Positions 32,317-37,692 of a stretch of DNA of 37,692 bases are shown here, piece after piece. Position 1 is the stretch's first letter, and each line of letters opens with the position of its first letter. Below the pieces are notes generated by a model. It saw only the letters and a program-made list of their open reading frames with translations, made no database searches and was not told the DNA's origin. The stretch is from Candidatus Gastranaerophilales bacterium (lineage in GTDB: Bacteria > Cyanobacteriota > Vampirovibrionia > Gastranaerophilales > Gastranaerophilaceae), in NCBI GenBank assembly GCA_944324135.1, contig CALUVE010000020.1, positions 1-37,692 on the forward strand, read 5' to 3'. Made by a program: the position numbers and the translations under genes.

Positions 32317-32340
32317 CTTGTGTTAGCATGATAACACAAG
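32317..32340. promoter_or_regulatory. Probable MarR operator
   Basis: A perfect inverted repeat CTTGTGTTA-gcatga-TAACACAAG (two 9-bp arms, 6-bp spacer) lies between marR and the divergent tolC gene. It covers the -10 box (TATCAT, minus strand 32328-32333) of the marR promoter. Arm length and position fit a MarR-family operator. Confidence 0.75.
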
Positions 32341-32357
32341 AAAAATTTAATTGTAAA
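32328..32357 (-). promoter_or_regulatory. Promoter of marR-emrA-EamA
   Basis: On the minus strand TTTACA (32352-32357), 18 bp, TATCAT (32328-32333), overlapping the operator. No good plus-strand promoter for tolC was identified in the same gap, but it must lie close by. Confidence 0.55.
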
Positions 32358-32377
32358 CAGCCGGAGATTTTTTTATA

Positions 32378-33754
32378 ATGAAGAAGTTAAGTATACTACT
32401 ATTTATCCTGTTACTCCTTGTGAGTGCCCCTGTGTCAGCTAAAAAACATGAGGACAATTCTTATAAACTTGCATATATAAATATTGATTGGTGGGAAAAT
32501 TACAAAGACCCTATTTTGCGCGAATATATGTTGAAAATTTATAATGACAATCCTGATATAAAAATTGCGACATTAAAGTCAGAACAGAGCAAGCAGGTTG
32601 TAAAAATGTCTCTTGGACAGGAGCTCCCGCAAATTGGTTTTAATCCTAATATATCAAGAGAATTTGCTTCAAGTGACGTTTATTTCGGGAATGTTTTGAT
32701 TCCGAATTACACACAGAGCAGATTTTTGCTTCCTTTAACTATGAGCTATGAAGTTGATATTTGGGGCAAAAACCGGCAGATGACAAAGAGTTTTTCTAAA
32801 GAACTTGAGATGGAAAAACAAAATGAGCGTGCTGCTTATATTCTTGTAACTTCTGCTTTTGCATCTGATTATTTTAATCTGGTAAAGGTCGATGCGTTAT
32901 TGAAAAATCAAAAAAAACTCGTTGAACTTCAGAAAAATATTGTTGAATTTACCGATAAAAAATATAAATCAGGTTTGTGTCCGCTTACTGTATTGTTAGA
33001 AGAAAAGCAGATTTTGACAAATTTTGAAGAACAGTTGAACAGTCTTGAAGAAAAACAGGATGTTCTTGAAAATCAGTTGTACGTTTATCTCGGAGACAGA
33101 ACAAATCATGACATAAAACGAACCTCTTATGAGGATTTGTATCTTGTGACAATTCCTGAAAGTATTGATTCCACTGCTATTAAATACCGTCCGGATATGG
33201 TTAGAACCGAAAAATATATTGAAAAAACAGGGCTGCTTGTCAAAGTTGCAAGAAAAGAATTTTTGCCAAGTTTCACATTATACGGTCAGGTAGGGTTTAA
33301 TGCTTATCAGTTGAGTAAAATATTTACCCATCACACATTTTTATCTAACTTAGGTGTGATGCCGAATATTGATTTGTTTACCGGCGGGACTAAAATGGCT
33401 CGTTTCAGATATAGAAAACTTGAGTATCAAAAAGCTCTCCAGTTTTATGAAAAAACAGTTCTCACTTCTATTCAGGAATTGAATGATTCGCTTGTGACTG
33501 CCAAGACTACCGATAAAAACAGAAAAATATCTGATGAGCGTTATGATATTGAACAACAAAAATTTCAACTCGCAGAGAAAAAACAAAACATCGGCGCTTC
33601 CGGAAGTATTGAGTTTATGAAAGCTCAGGAGCGCCTGCTTGAAAGTGAAAATTCAAAAATTTCAGGACGTATAAATTACCTCGTATCTACTATAAATTTA
33701 TATAAAGCCGTCGGCGGGCTTGATTATAATAATCTTGACGAAAGTACTCTATAA
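32378..33754 (+). CDS. TolC/OprM-family outer-membrane efflux protein
   Basis: It is an outer-membrane channel of the outer membrane factor family. A signal peptide with hydrophobic core LLFILLLLVSAPVSA is cut before KK (about residue 22). It lacks an obvious lipobox. Two OEP-type repeats follow, each with long coiled helices: ILREYMLKIYNDNPDIKIAT, RAAYILVTSAFASDYFNLVK and, in the second, FLPSFTLYGQVGFN, PNIDLFTGGTKMARFRYRKL and QELNDSLVTAKTTDKNRKIS. SYEVDIWGKNR resembles the NodT-type LSYEIDLWGR stretch. 458 residues is normal. It is divergent from the marR-emrA unit and shares its operator region, so it is the probable outer-membrane part of that pump. Confidence 0.9.
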   Translation: MKKLSILLFILLLLVSAPVSAKKHEDNSYKLAYINIDWWENYKDPILREYMLKIYNDNPDIKIATLKSEQSKQVVKMSLGQELPQIGFNPNISREFASSDVYFGNVLIPNYTQSRFLLPLTMSYEVDIWGKNRQMTKSFSKELEMEKQNERAAYILVTSAFASDYFNLVKVDALLKNQKKLVELQKNIVEFTDKKYKSGLCPLTVLLEEKQILTNFEEQLNSLEEKQDVLENQLYVYLGDRTNHDIKRTSYEDLYLVTIPESIDSTAIKYRPDMVRTEKYIEKTGLLVKVARKEFLPSFTLYGQVGFNAYQLSKIFTHHTFLSNLGVMPNIDLFTGGTKMARFRYRKLEYQKALQFYEKTVLTSIQELNDSLVTAKTTDKNRKISDERYDIEQQKFQLAEKKQNIGASGSIEFMKAQERLLESENSKISGRINYLVSTINLYKAVGGLDYNNLDESTL

Positions 33755-33783
33755 GTTTTTCGTATGAGTTTGTTAAGCTTATC

Positions 33784-33812
33784 TTGTCCTATCACGATAA
33801 ATAATGTATAAT
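33784..33812 (+). promoter_or_regulatory. Promoter of the 63-residue membrane protein
   Basis: TTGTCC (33784-33789), 17 bp, TATAAT (33807-33812), about 30 nt before the ATG at 33842, with GAGG as ribosome site. A good sigma-70-type match. Confidence 0.75.
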
Positions 33813-33841
33813 ACTTTCTGTTACTAACTGTGAGGTAAATT

Positions 33842-34033
33842 ATGGGTAAGTTATTAGTATTAATTGTTGTTTTAGGCGGATTATATTTTATCGGCACAAA
33901 CTATCAATCTATAGATTTGGAACAAACAAAAGACGCTGTTATTCATAATCTTGAAACAAAAGGTGCTGTCGGCGCTGTACGTAATGGCCGTATGCAACGT
34001 CAAAAAGAAATTCTTGATGCGACAAGTTTTTAA
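33842..34033 (+). CDS. Small membrane-anchored protein (63 aa)
   Basis: No family is recognised. One hydrophobic helix (LLVLIVVLGGLYFIG, about residues 4-18) leads into a polar, basic tail (VRNGRMQRQKEILDATSF). It has a clean promoter and GAGG ribosome site of its own, so it is likely expressed. It sits between the tolC gene and a YvlD-like gene. Confidence 0.65.
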   Translation: MGKLLVLIVVLGGLYFIGTNYQSIDLEQTKDAVIHNLETKGAVGAVRNGRMQRQKEILDATSF

Positions 34034-34121
34034 TTTATTCAAAAAATAGCCTGTTCAGCGAATAATTTTTTTGCAGCTTTGCTTTAAATTTTTAATGTGT
34101 TATTTAAAGTGAGGTCTATTT

Positions 34122-34454
34122 ATGTTGAATTTAATATTGAGATGGGTTGTTTATGCTTTTGCTGTAGTGTTTGTTTCTTGGGTTGTGCCGGGAATTGAAG
34201 TTGAAAGTTTTTGGAGCGCATTACTGGTGTGTGTCATTCTGGCTTTGATAAACACATTTATAAAACCGTTAATCCAGATTATCACTTTACCTGTGAATAT
34301 TTTGACGCTCGGGTTGTTTTCGTTTGTTATAAATGCACTTCTCTTAATGCTTGCAGGAGCTGTAGCGCCAGGGTTTGAAGTCGAGGGATTTTTGAGTGCG
34401 CTTATCGGTTCAATACTTCTTTCGTTATTTGCTCTCGGTATTAGCAGAATTTAG
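34122..34454 (+). CDS. YvlD/phage-holin-4-family membrane protein (110 aa)
   Basis: It is a four-helix inner-membrane protein of the PF04020 type (Mycobacterium four-TMS, YvlD). Typical features are WVVPGIEVESFWSALLVCVI, ALINTFIKPLIQIITLPVNI with the conserved N-x2-I-K-P, and LTLGLFSFVINALLLMLAG. GAVAPGFEVEGFLSALIGSI repeats the first motif. The family name mentions holin, but no phage context exists here. It overlaps the convergent transporter gene by 30 bp. GTGAGG precedes the ATG. Confidence 0.88.
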   Translation: MLNLILRWVVYAFAVVFVSWVVPGIEVESFWSALLVCVILALINTFIKPLIQIITLPVNILTLGLFSFVINALLLMLAGAVAPGFEVEGFLSALIGSILLSLFALGISRI

Positions 34455-35360
34455 AATATTTTTGAGAGACGGAATGTTCAATTGTGAAAGTATGGTTGCG
34501 GTTATCATAAAGCCGCAGCCTACCAGTTCTCTCAGCGTCAAGACTTCGTTAAGTATTAAAAATCCGCCGATAACTGCAAAAACTGATTCTAAACTCAAAA
34601 TCAAAGATGCCACAACCGGTGAGGTATTTTTTTGTCCTGCAATTTGCAATGTATAAGCTACACCGCAGGCGAAGAAACCTGAGTAAAGTATCGCGTCTTT
34701 TGCAAGCCAGATATTGTGTATATCAGGTGTCTCAAATATTAGCATCGGTACAATTGAAAGTATCCCTGCAATAAAAAATTGTACACATGATAGTTTTATT
34801 GGATTTACTTTTGGCGAGTAGTGGTTTATCACCATAATATGAGCCGCAAACATCAAGGCGCTTATAATCAGGATTAAATCAGCAGGTGCGACCGTAAAGT
34901 TTGACTGGCAGCACAAAAGGTACAGACCGACGGCTGCAAGAAATACGCTTACCCATACGTTTGCTGTGATTTTGTGCTTGTAAAAATACGACAGTATCGG
35001 AACAATAACTATATACAATGCTGTGATAAAACCGGCTTTCCCAGCTGTTGTATAGATTAAACCTATCTGCTGGAGTGTCATTCCGAGAAATAATACCAGC
35101 CCGCAAGCCAGCCCGCCTTGGAATAATCGTATTCTTCTTATTCTTGTTTTTTCAGGTGAATATTTCCTTTTTCTCTTCTTTTGAAGCAATTTGAATAAAA
35201 TAATTACAGGTACAAGGCTTATGCTGCCTAAAATTGCACGGACTGCGTTGAATGTAAAAGGCCCGAGAAATTCCATGCCGACTCTCTGGGCTGTAAATGT
35301 CAGCCCCCATATTACGGCTACTGTTAATAAGGCTATATTTGCGTAAATCTGTTTGTTCAA
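34425..35360 (-). CDS. EamA/DMT-family transporter, second copy
   Basis: It is an inner-membrane protein with about ten helices in two EamA halves. AVIWGLTFTAQRVGMEFLGP is the typical first helix and loop, and FNAVRAILGSISLVPVIILF the second. In the second half are ILYSGFFACGVAYTLQIAGQ, NTSPVVASLILSLESVFAVI and GGFLILNEVLTLREL, the conserved end of the EamA domain. The start is TTG at 35358-35360, supported by AAAGGAG at the right distance; the first internal ATG lies at residue 29 in the first loop. 311 residues. It is convergent with the YvlD gene (30-bp overlap) and divergent from the second TolC gene. Confidence 0.9.
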   Translation of the reverse strand: MNKQIYANIALLTVAVIWGLTFTAQRVGMEFLGPFTFNAVRAILGSISLVPVIILFKLLQKKRKRKYSPEKTRIRRIRLFQGGLACGLVLFLGMTLQQIGLIYTTAGKAGFITALYIVIVPILSYFYKHKITANVWVSVFLAAVGLYLLCCQSNFTVAPADLILIISALMFAAHIMVINHYSPKVNPIKLSCVQFFIAGILSIVPMLIFETPDIHNIWLAKDAILYSGFFACGVAYTLQIAGQKNTSPVVASLILSLESVFAVIGGFLILNEVLTLRELVGCGFMITATILSQLNIPSLKNILNSANTESK

Positions 35361-35377
35361 TTTTTTCTCCTTTTTTT

Positions 35378-35406
35378 ATTATATGGTAAACATTTTTAAT
35401 AGTAAA
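35378..35406 (-). promoter_or_regulatory. Promoter of the second EamA transporter
   Basis: On the minus strand TTTACT (35401-35406), 17 bp, TATAAT (35378-35383), followed by AAAGGAG and a TTG start. Confidence 0.72.
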
Positions 35407-35434
35407 CTTTTTATAATAATTTACTCTTCTTTTG

Positions 35435-35440
35435 TATAAT
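35435..35440 (+). promoter_or_regulatory. -10 box of the second TolC-family gene
   Basis: TATAAT with no clear -35. It lies inside the longest possible frame (35432), which argues that translation begins downstream at 35471. Confidence 0.4.
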
Positions 35441-35470
35441 TATGGTATGATTTTGCTTGGACGAAATTGT

Positions 35471-36775
35471 ATGAAAAAGTTACTTTTTTTATTAATATTA
35501 TATTTTATCCCTACGGGTTGTTTTGGTATAGAGGAAACTCAAAAAATTAACCTCCAGCAGGCGATTGATATCACTATTGAAAATAACCTCGATATAAAAG
35601 TCACCACTCTTGACAGCGACATCGCAAAAAATAACGTTAAAATTGCAAACAGACTGCAAAACCCTGATTTCAACGCATTTTATTTTCTTGGGGCTGCCGG
35701 CAGAAGTGAACCTAATCAGCTGGGGTTTACGGAACTTATTGAAATCGGCAAACGCGGTGTAAGAAAAAATCTGGCAAAAGCTAACCTTGAACTTGTTGCA
35801 CAAAATGTCGATTACAGAAAATTTACTATAGAAATGGATGTCAGGGAGGCTTATGTCAATCTTGTTGCTGCAAAATCAGTTCTGGATACCATGGAGCAGC
35901 AGCGTGAACTTCAAGAAGAATTACTGGAAATAGCTCAGCGTCATGTAAAATCCGGTTTTGTTCCTGAAATTGATGCTATTCAGGCTACTATTGCCCTTAA
36001 CCAGATGATTACGCAGGTCAATACCGCAAAAGCTAACGTGAAAAGCGCACTTTTTGAATTCAATAAGATAATCAATTCTAAGGAAAAAACTTTTTATGAT
36101 TCTGTAGACAAAGTATTGTATGAAAATAATAATTTTGAAGAATTAATGACCCCGCCTCCAACGACGTGTTTCCCGGAATTTGACGCCATTTCCGAACGCG
36201 CCATTGAAAATAGATATGATATTAAAATCGCAAAACAGGAAATTGAAGTCGCTAAAAAGAATTTAACTGTTGTTATGCGTAAAAGAGTTCCGGATTTGGA
36301 ACTTGTCGGCGGGTATGCTTATCAGACAATGACTCAAACCGATGACAGACGCTATAACAGCGGGGCTTATGTCGGTGGCAATATTGTTAATTTACCGGTG
36401 TTTTACAATTATGCACCGGAAATTAAAAATGCTAAATTACAGCTTGAGCAGGCAGAACTTAAATATGAATCCGTAAAAAATAAGGCTGTTAAAGATTTAA
36501 ATAGCGCATATTACAAACTCCAGATTGCTGCTGCCAATTTAAATGACTATGAAACAAAAATTCTCACCAGTTCCGAAGAGCTGATTGATTTGTCGGTTAA
36601 GGATTACGAAACCGGTAAATCTGATTTGACCTCTCTAATCGTTATGAAACAGTCCTACAAATCTATTATCGTTGGGTATACTCTGGCACTTGCAGAATAT
36701 TATAACAGCTGGACAAACTTCTTGCGTGAAGTCAATTCAGATGAATTTGAACTGATTTCTGACTCCGCTTTGTAA
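35471..36775 (+). CDS. TolC/CusC-family outer-membrane channel protein, second copy
   Basis: It has a signal peptide (KKLLFLLILYFIPTGCFG) starting at the ATG at 35471; the frame opens earlier at 35432 but that part overlaps the -10 box and lacks a hydrophobic start. The Cys near residue 17 sits in IPTGC, a poor lipobox, so lipidation is doubtful. Two outer-membrane-factor repeats follow: NLQQAIDITIENNLDIKVTT, QLGFTELIEIGKRGVRKNLA and DVREAYVNLVAAKSVLDTM, and in the second half RYDIKIAKQEIEVAKKNLTV and KAVKDLNSAYYKLQIAAANL. The FTELIEIGKR segment resembles the QxxxxGKR motif of CusC/CzcC-type metal-pump channels. 434 residues. It has no adjacent adaptor or pump gene within the window. Confidence 0.87.
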   Translation: MKKLLFLLILYFIPTGCFGIEETQKINLQQAIDITIENNLDIKVTTLDSDIAKNNVKIANRLQNPDFNAFYFLGAAGRSEPNQLGFTELIEIGKRGVRKNLAKANLELVAQNVDYRKFTIEMDVREAYVNLVAAKSVLDTMEQQRELQEELLEIAQRHVKSGFVPEIDAIQATIALNQMITQVNTAKANVKSALFEFNKIINSKEKTFYDSVDKVLYENNNFEELMTPPPTTCFPEFDAISERAIENRYDIKIAKQEIEVAKKNLTVVMRKRVPDLELVGGYAYQTMTQTDDRRYNSGAYVGGNIVNLPVFYNYAPEIKNAKLQLEQAELKYESVKNKAVKDLNSAYYKLQIAAANLNDYETKILTSSEELIDLSVKDYETGKSDLTSLIVMKQSYKSIIVGYTLALAEYYNSWTNFLREVNSDEFELISDSAL

Positions 36776-36803
36776 AAAAATATGTCTGTTTGGGTGAAAA
36801 TTG

Positions 36804-36831
36804 ATGGGTTGGATTAAATAATCCAACCCAT
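36804..36831. repeat. GGATT-N4-AATCC hairpin after the second TolC gene
   Basis: The 12-bp perfect stem ATGGGTTGGATT / AATCCAACCCAT with a 4-nt loop starts 28 nt after the stop. There is no T run, so it is a weak intrinsic terminator, more like a 3'-end repeat; it shares its core with the hairpin at 18065-18084. Confidence 0.6.
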
Positions 36832-36838
36832 TCTAAAT

Positions 36839-36880
36839 AGTTGTTGTAACTGCAGGTCAGGCTCTGACTGACAGTTATTG
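36839..36880. repeat. Dispersed GTCAGGC palindromic repeat, copy 2
   Basis: This is the counterpart of 436-474: AGTTGTT, then CTGCAGGTCAGGC-tctga-CTGACA and TTATTG. The stem is less perfect than in copy 1. Confidence 0.5.
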
Positions 36881-36904
36881 TTTGAATATTAATATATAGC
36901 GGCT

Positions 36905-36935
36905 GCAAGGCGAGAACGCCTGCTCATAATTTTTT
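36905..36935 (+). terminator. Candidate terminator downstream of the second TolC gene
   Basis: Hairpin AGGCG-agaa-CGCCT, extended outward by GC pairs with one bulge, followed by TCATAATTTTTT on the plus strand. The T run overlaps the stop end of the minus-strand 76-residue gene. Confidence 0.5.
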
Positions 36936-37164
36936 ATTCGTGTTTTGATTGTTTTACAAAATTTATTCCAAATTCATGCAATTTCCCAAGAATGCTATCT
37001 GTCTGTTTTGTTGTCGGGGAGGTGATGTCAATTCTGTCTGCATGAAAATCTGCCTGTACCTGATTCTTTTTTACAATTTCGTTTACTTTATTGTAAGTGT
37101 ATTGTACTTTCTGTGCCGCAGGTATTCTAATCTTGGTGGATATTTCAGGGGTTACTTTAATCAT
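36934..37164 (-). CDS. Hypothetical protein (76 aa)
   Basis: No family is recognised. It is a soluble, basic protein with no membrane segment; a polar helix with KVNEIVKKNQVQADFHADRI sits in the middle. AAAGGAG lies 8 nt before the ATG, a strong ribosome site, and the frame is clean, so it is likely real. It starts 44 nt after the minus-strand tRNA-Ala and may be read from the same transcript or from a TATCAT box between them. Confidence 0.6.
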   Translation of the reverse strand: MIKVTPEISTKIRIPAAQKVQYTYNKVNEIVKKNQVQADFHADRIDITSPTTKQTDSILGKLHEFGINFVKQSKHE

Positions 37165-37208
37165 AATTTTTACTCCTTTGCTATGATGATACGTCTAAAA
37201 ATAAAATT

Positions 37209-37281
37209 TGGAGCGTAGGGGATTCGAACCCCTGACCCCGACACTGCCAGTGTCGTGCGCTACCAACTGCGCTAACGCCCC
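37209..37281 (-). tRNA. tRNA-Ala (GGC anticodon)
   Basis: The complete 73-nt cloverleaf on the minus strand has acceptor GGGGCGT / ACGCTCC, D arm GCGC/GCGC, anticodon stem CGACA/TGTCG with loop CTGGCAG, and T arm with TTCGAAT. Discriminator A; CCA not encoded. Anticodon GGC reads GCC/GCU Ala codons. Upstream (higher coordinates) the tandem array at 37321-37692 carries repeated copies of its 5' end. Confidence 0.96.
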
Positions 37282-37320
37282 TTCCATAGGTATTTTATAA
37301 TATTCAATTATCATGGTGGC

Positions 37321-37692
37321 GAGCGCAGTACCCCCCACCCAAAATCAGACATTTAGTCAGATTTTGTGCGGGTCCCTGCTAACGCCCCGCTAGATTGTTA
37401 TGCAATTGTCATTTGTTTGAGTGCAGTCCTCTGCCCAAAATCAGACATTTAGTCAGATTTTGTGCGGGTCCCTGCTAACGCCCCGCATGGTTATTATGCA
37501 ATTGTCATTTGTTTGAGCGCAGTCCTCTGCCAAAAATCAGATTTTAGTGGATTTTGTGGGTTCCAGCTACGCCCCGCATGGTTATTATGCAATTGTCATT
37601 TGGTCGAGTGCAGTGCCCCACCCAAAATCAGACATTTAGTCAGATTTTGTGCGGGTCCCTGCTAACGCCCCGCTAGATTGTTATGCAATTGT
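37321..37692. repeat. Tandem array of ~91-98 bp units upstream of tRNA-Ala
   Basis: Four head-to-tail units are visible: 37321-37418, 37419-37514, 37515-37605 and 37606 to the window end (cut). Each contains, on the plus strand, GAG[CT]GCAG, the hairpin AAAATCAGAC-attta-GTCAGATTTT, the inverted pair GCGGG...CCCGC and the segment GCTAACGCCCC, which is the complement of the first 11 bases of the adjacent tRNA-Ala. An AT-rich block with TTATGCAATTGTCATTTG ends each unit. Unit 3 is shorter and more diverged; it lost part of the hairpin. The array continues past the window. Confidence 0.82.

Noticed and set aside
32307-32339. Eleven extra N-terminal residues of the MarR protein from a TTG start
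   Set aside because: This stretch overlaps the operator and the promoter -10 box; AAGGA is placed correctly for the ATG at 32306.
34122-34454. Prophage hint from a holin-like family name
   Set aside because: The family (YvlD-like) is chromosomal in most bacteria, and no other phage gene is near.
35432-35470. Thirteen extra N-terminal residues of the second TolC protein
   Set aside because: They overlap a TATAAT box and would bury the signal peptide; the ATG at 35471 gives a normal signal sequence.
35471-36775. Lipoprotein reading of the second TolC protein
   Set aside because: The Cys lies in IPTGC, with Pro at the -3 position, which is a poor lipobox; signal peptidase I cleavage is as likely.
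37321-37692. Possible CRISPR array
   Set aside because: The whole ~95-bp unit is conserved and there are no unique spacers of constant length between short repeats; no cas genes are in the window.
37321-37692. Further tRNA genes in the array
   Set aside because: Only the first ~11 bases of tRNA-Ala recur. There is no anticodon arm or TTCGAAT loop in any unit.

Overview
The window looks like a chromosomal segment of a low-GC, Gram-negative-type, probably gut-associated bacterium. The outer-membrane evidence is strong: a giant autotransporter, two TolC-family channels, an EmrA-type adaptor and a GT9 glycosyltransferase. The gene styles (an NADP-type glutamate dehydrogenase next to a fucosylation locus, many small secreted or membrane hypotheticals, intergenic palindromic repeats) fit the non-photosynthetic Cyanobacteriota of the gut (Vampirovibrionia / Gastranaerophilales, 'Melainabacteria'). 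That assignment is inference from style; no phylogenetic marker gene is present.

Layout. 1-70: tRNA-Met cut by the window edge. 71-667: no gene, but repeat cassettes and palindromic elements. 668-1681: sugar-nucleotide pyrophosphorylase (minus). 1877-11062: a 3061-residue autotransporter with chlamydial-Pmp-like (FxxN, GGAI) and PATR-like repeats, a triplicated ~600-690-residue module and a C-terminal barrel. 11170-11242: tRNA-Lys. 11348-15551: three unassigned proteins, namely an internally duplicated CxxC/HNH-like protein, an HExxH protein 3 nt downstream, and a convergent membrane-anchored helical-repeat protein. 15661-18052: a polyprenyl-phosphate glycosyltransferase (GtrB/ArnC type) plus an ArnT/PMT-type membrane glycosyltransferase.

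18254-26871 (minus) is the main locus. It holds GDP-mannose 4,6-dehydratase and GDP-fucose synthase, an alpha-1,2-fucosyltransferase-like GT11, an alpha-1,3-fucosyltransferase-like GT10, four other glycosyltransferase-like proteins, a hexapeptide acetyltransferase and a 41-codon ORF locked between its neighbours by a TAG-ATG junction and an ATGA overlap. Together they predict synthesis of GDP-L-fucose and its transfer in two linkages to a surface glycan, plausibly a Lewis/H-antigen-like structure on LPS or capsule.

26955-37164: gdhA (minus); a SIMPL-domain protein and a secreted protein (plus); a minus-strand marR-emrA-EamA transporter operon divergent from a tolC gene, with a perfect 9-bp inverted repeat over the marR -10 box; a small membrane protein; a YvlD-like four-helix protein; a second EamA transporter; a second TolC-family protein; and a 76-residue hypothetical. 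37209-37281: tRNA-Ala(GGC), followed from 37321 to the end by a tandem array of about 91-98 bp units, each containing a copy of the tRNA 5' end.

The sugar-nucleotide, glycosyltransferase, autotransporter and efflux genes make this largely a cell-surface region. The repeats sit in intergenic space, mostly at gene ends and around tRNAs.
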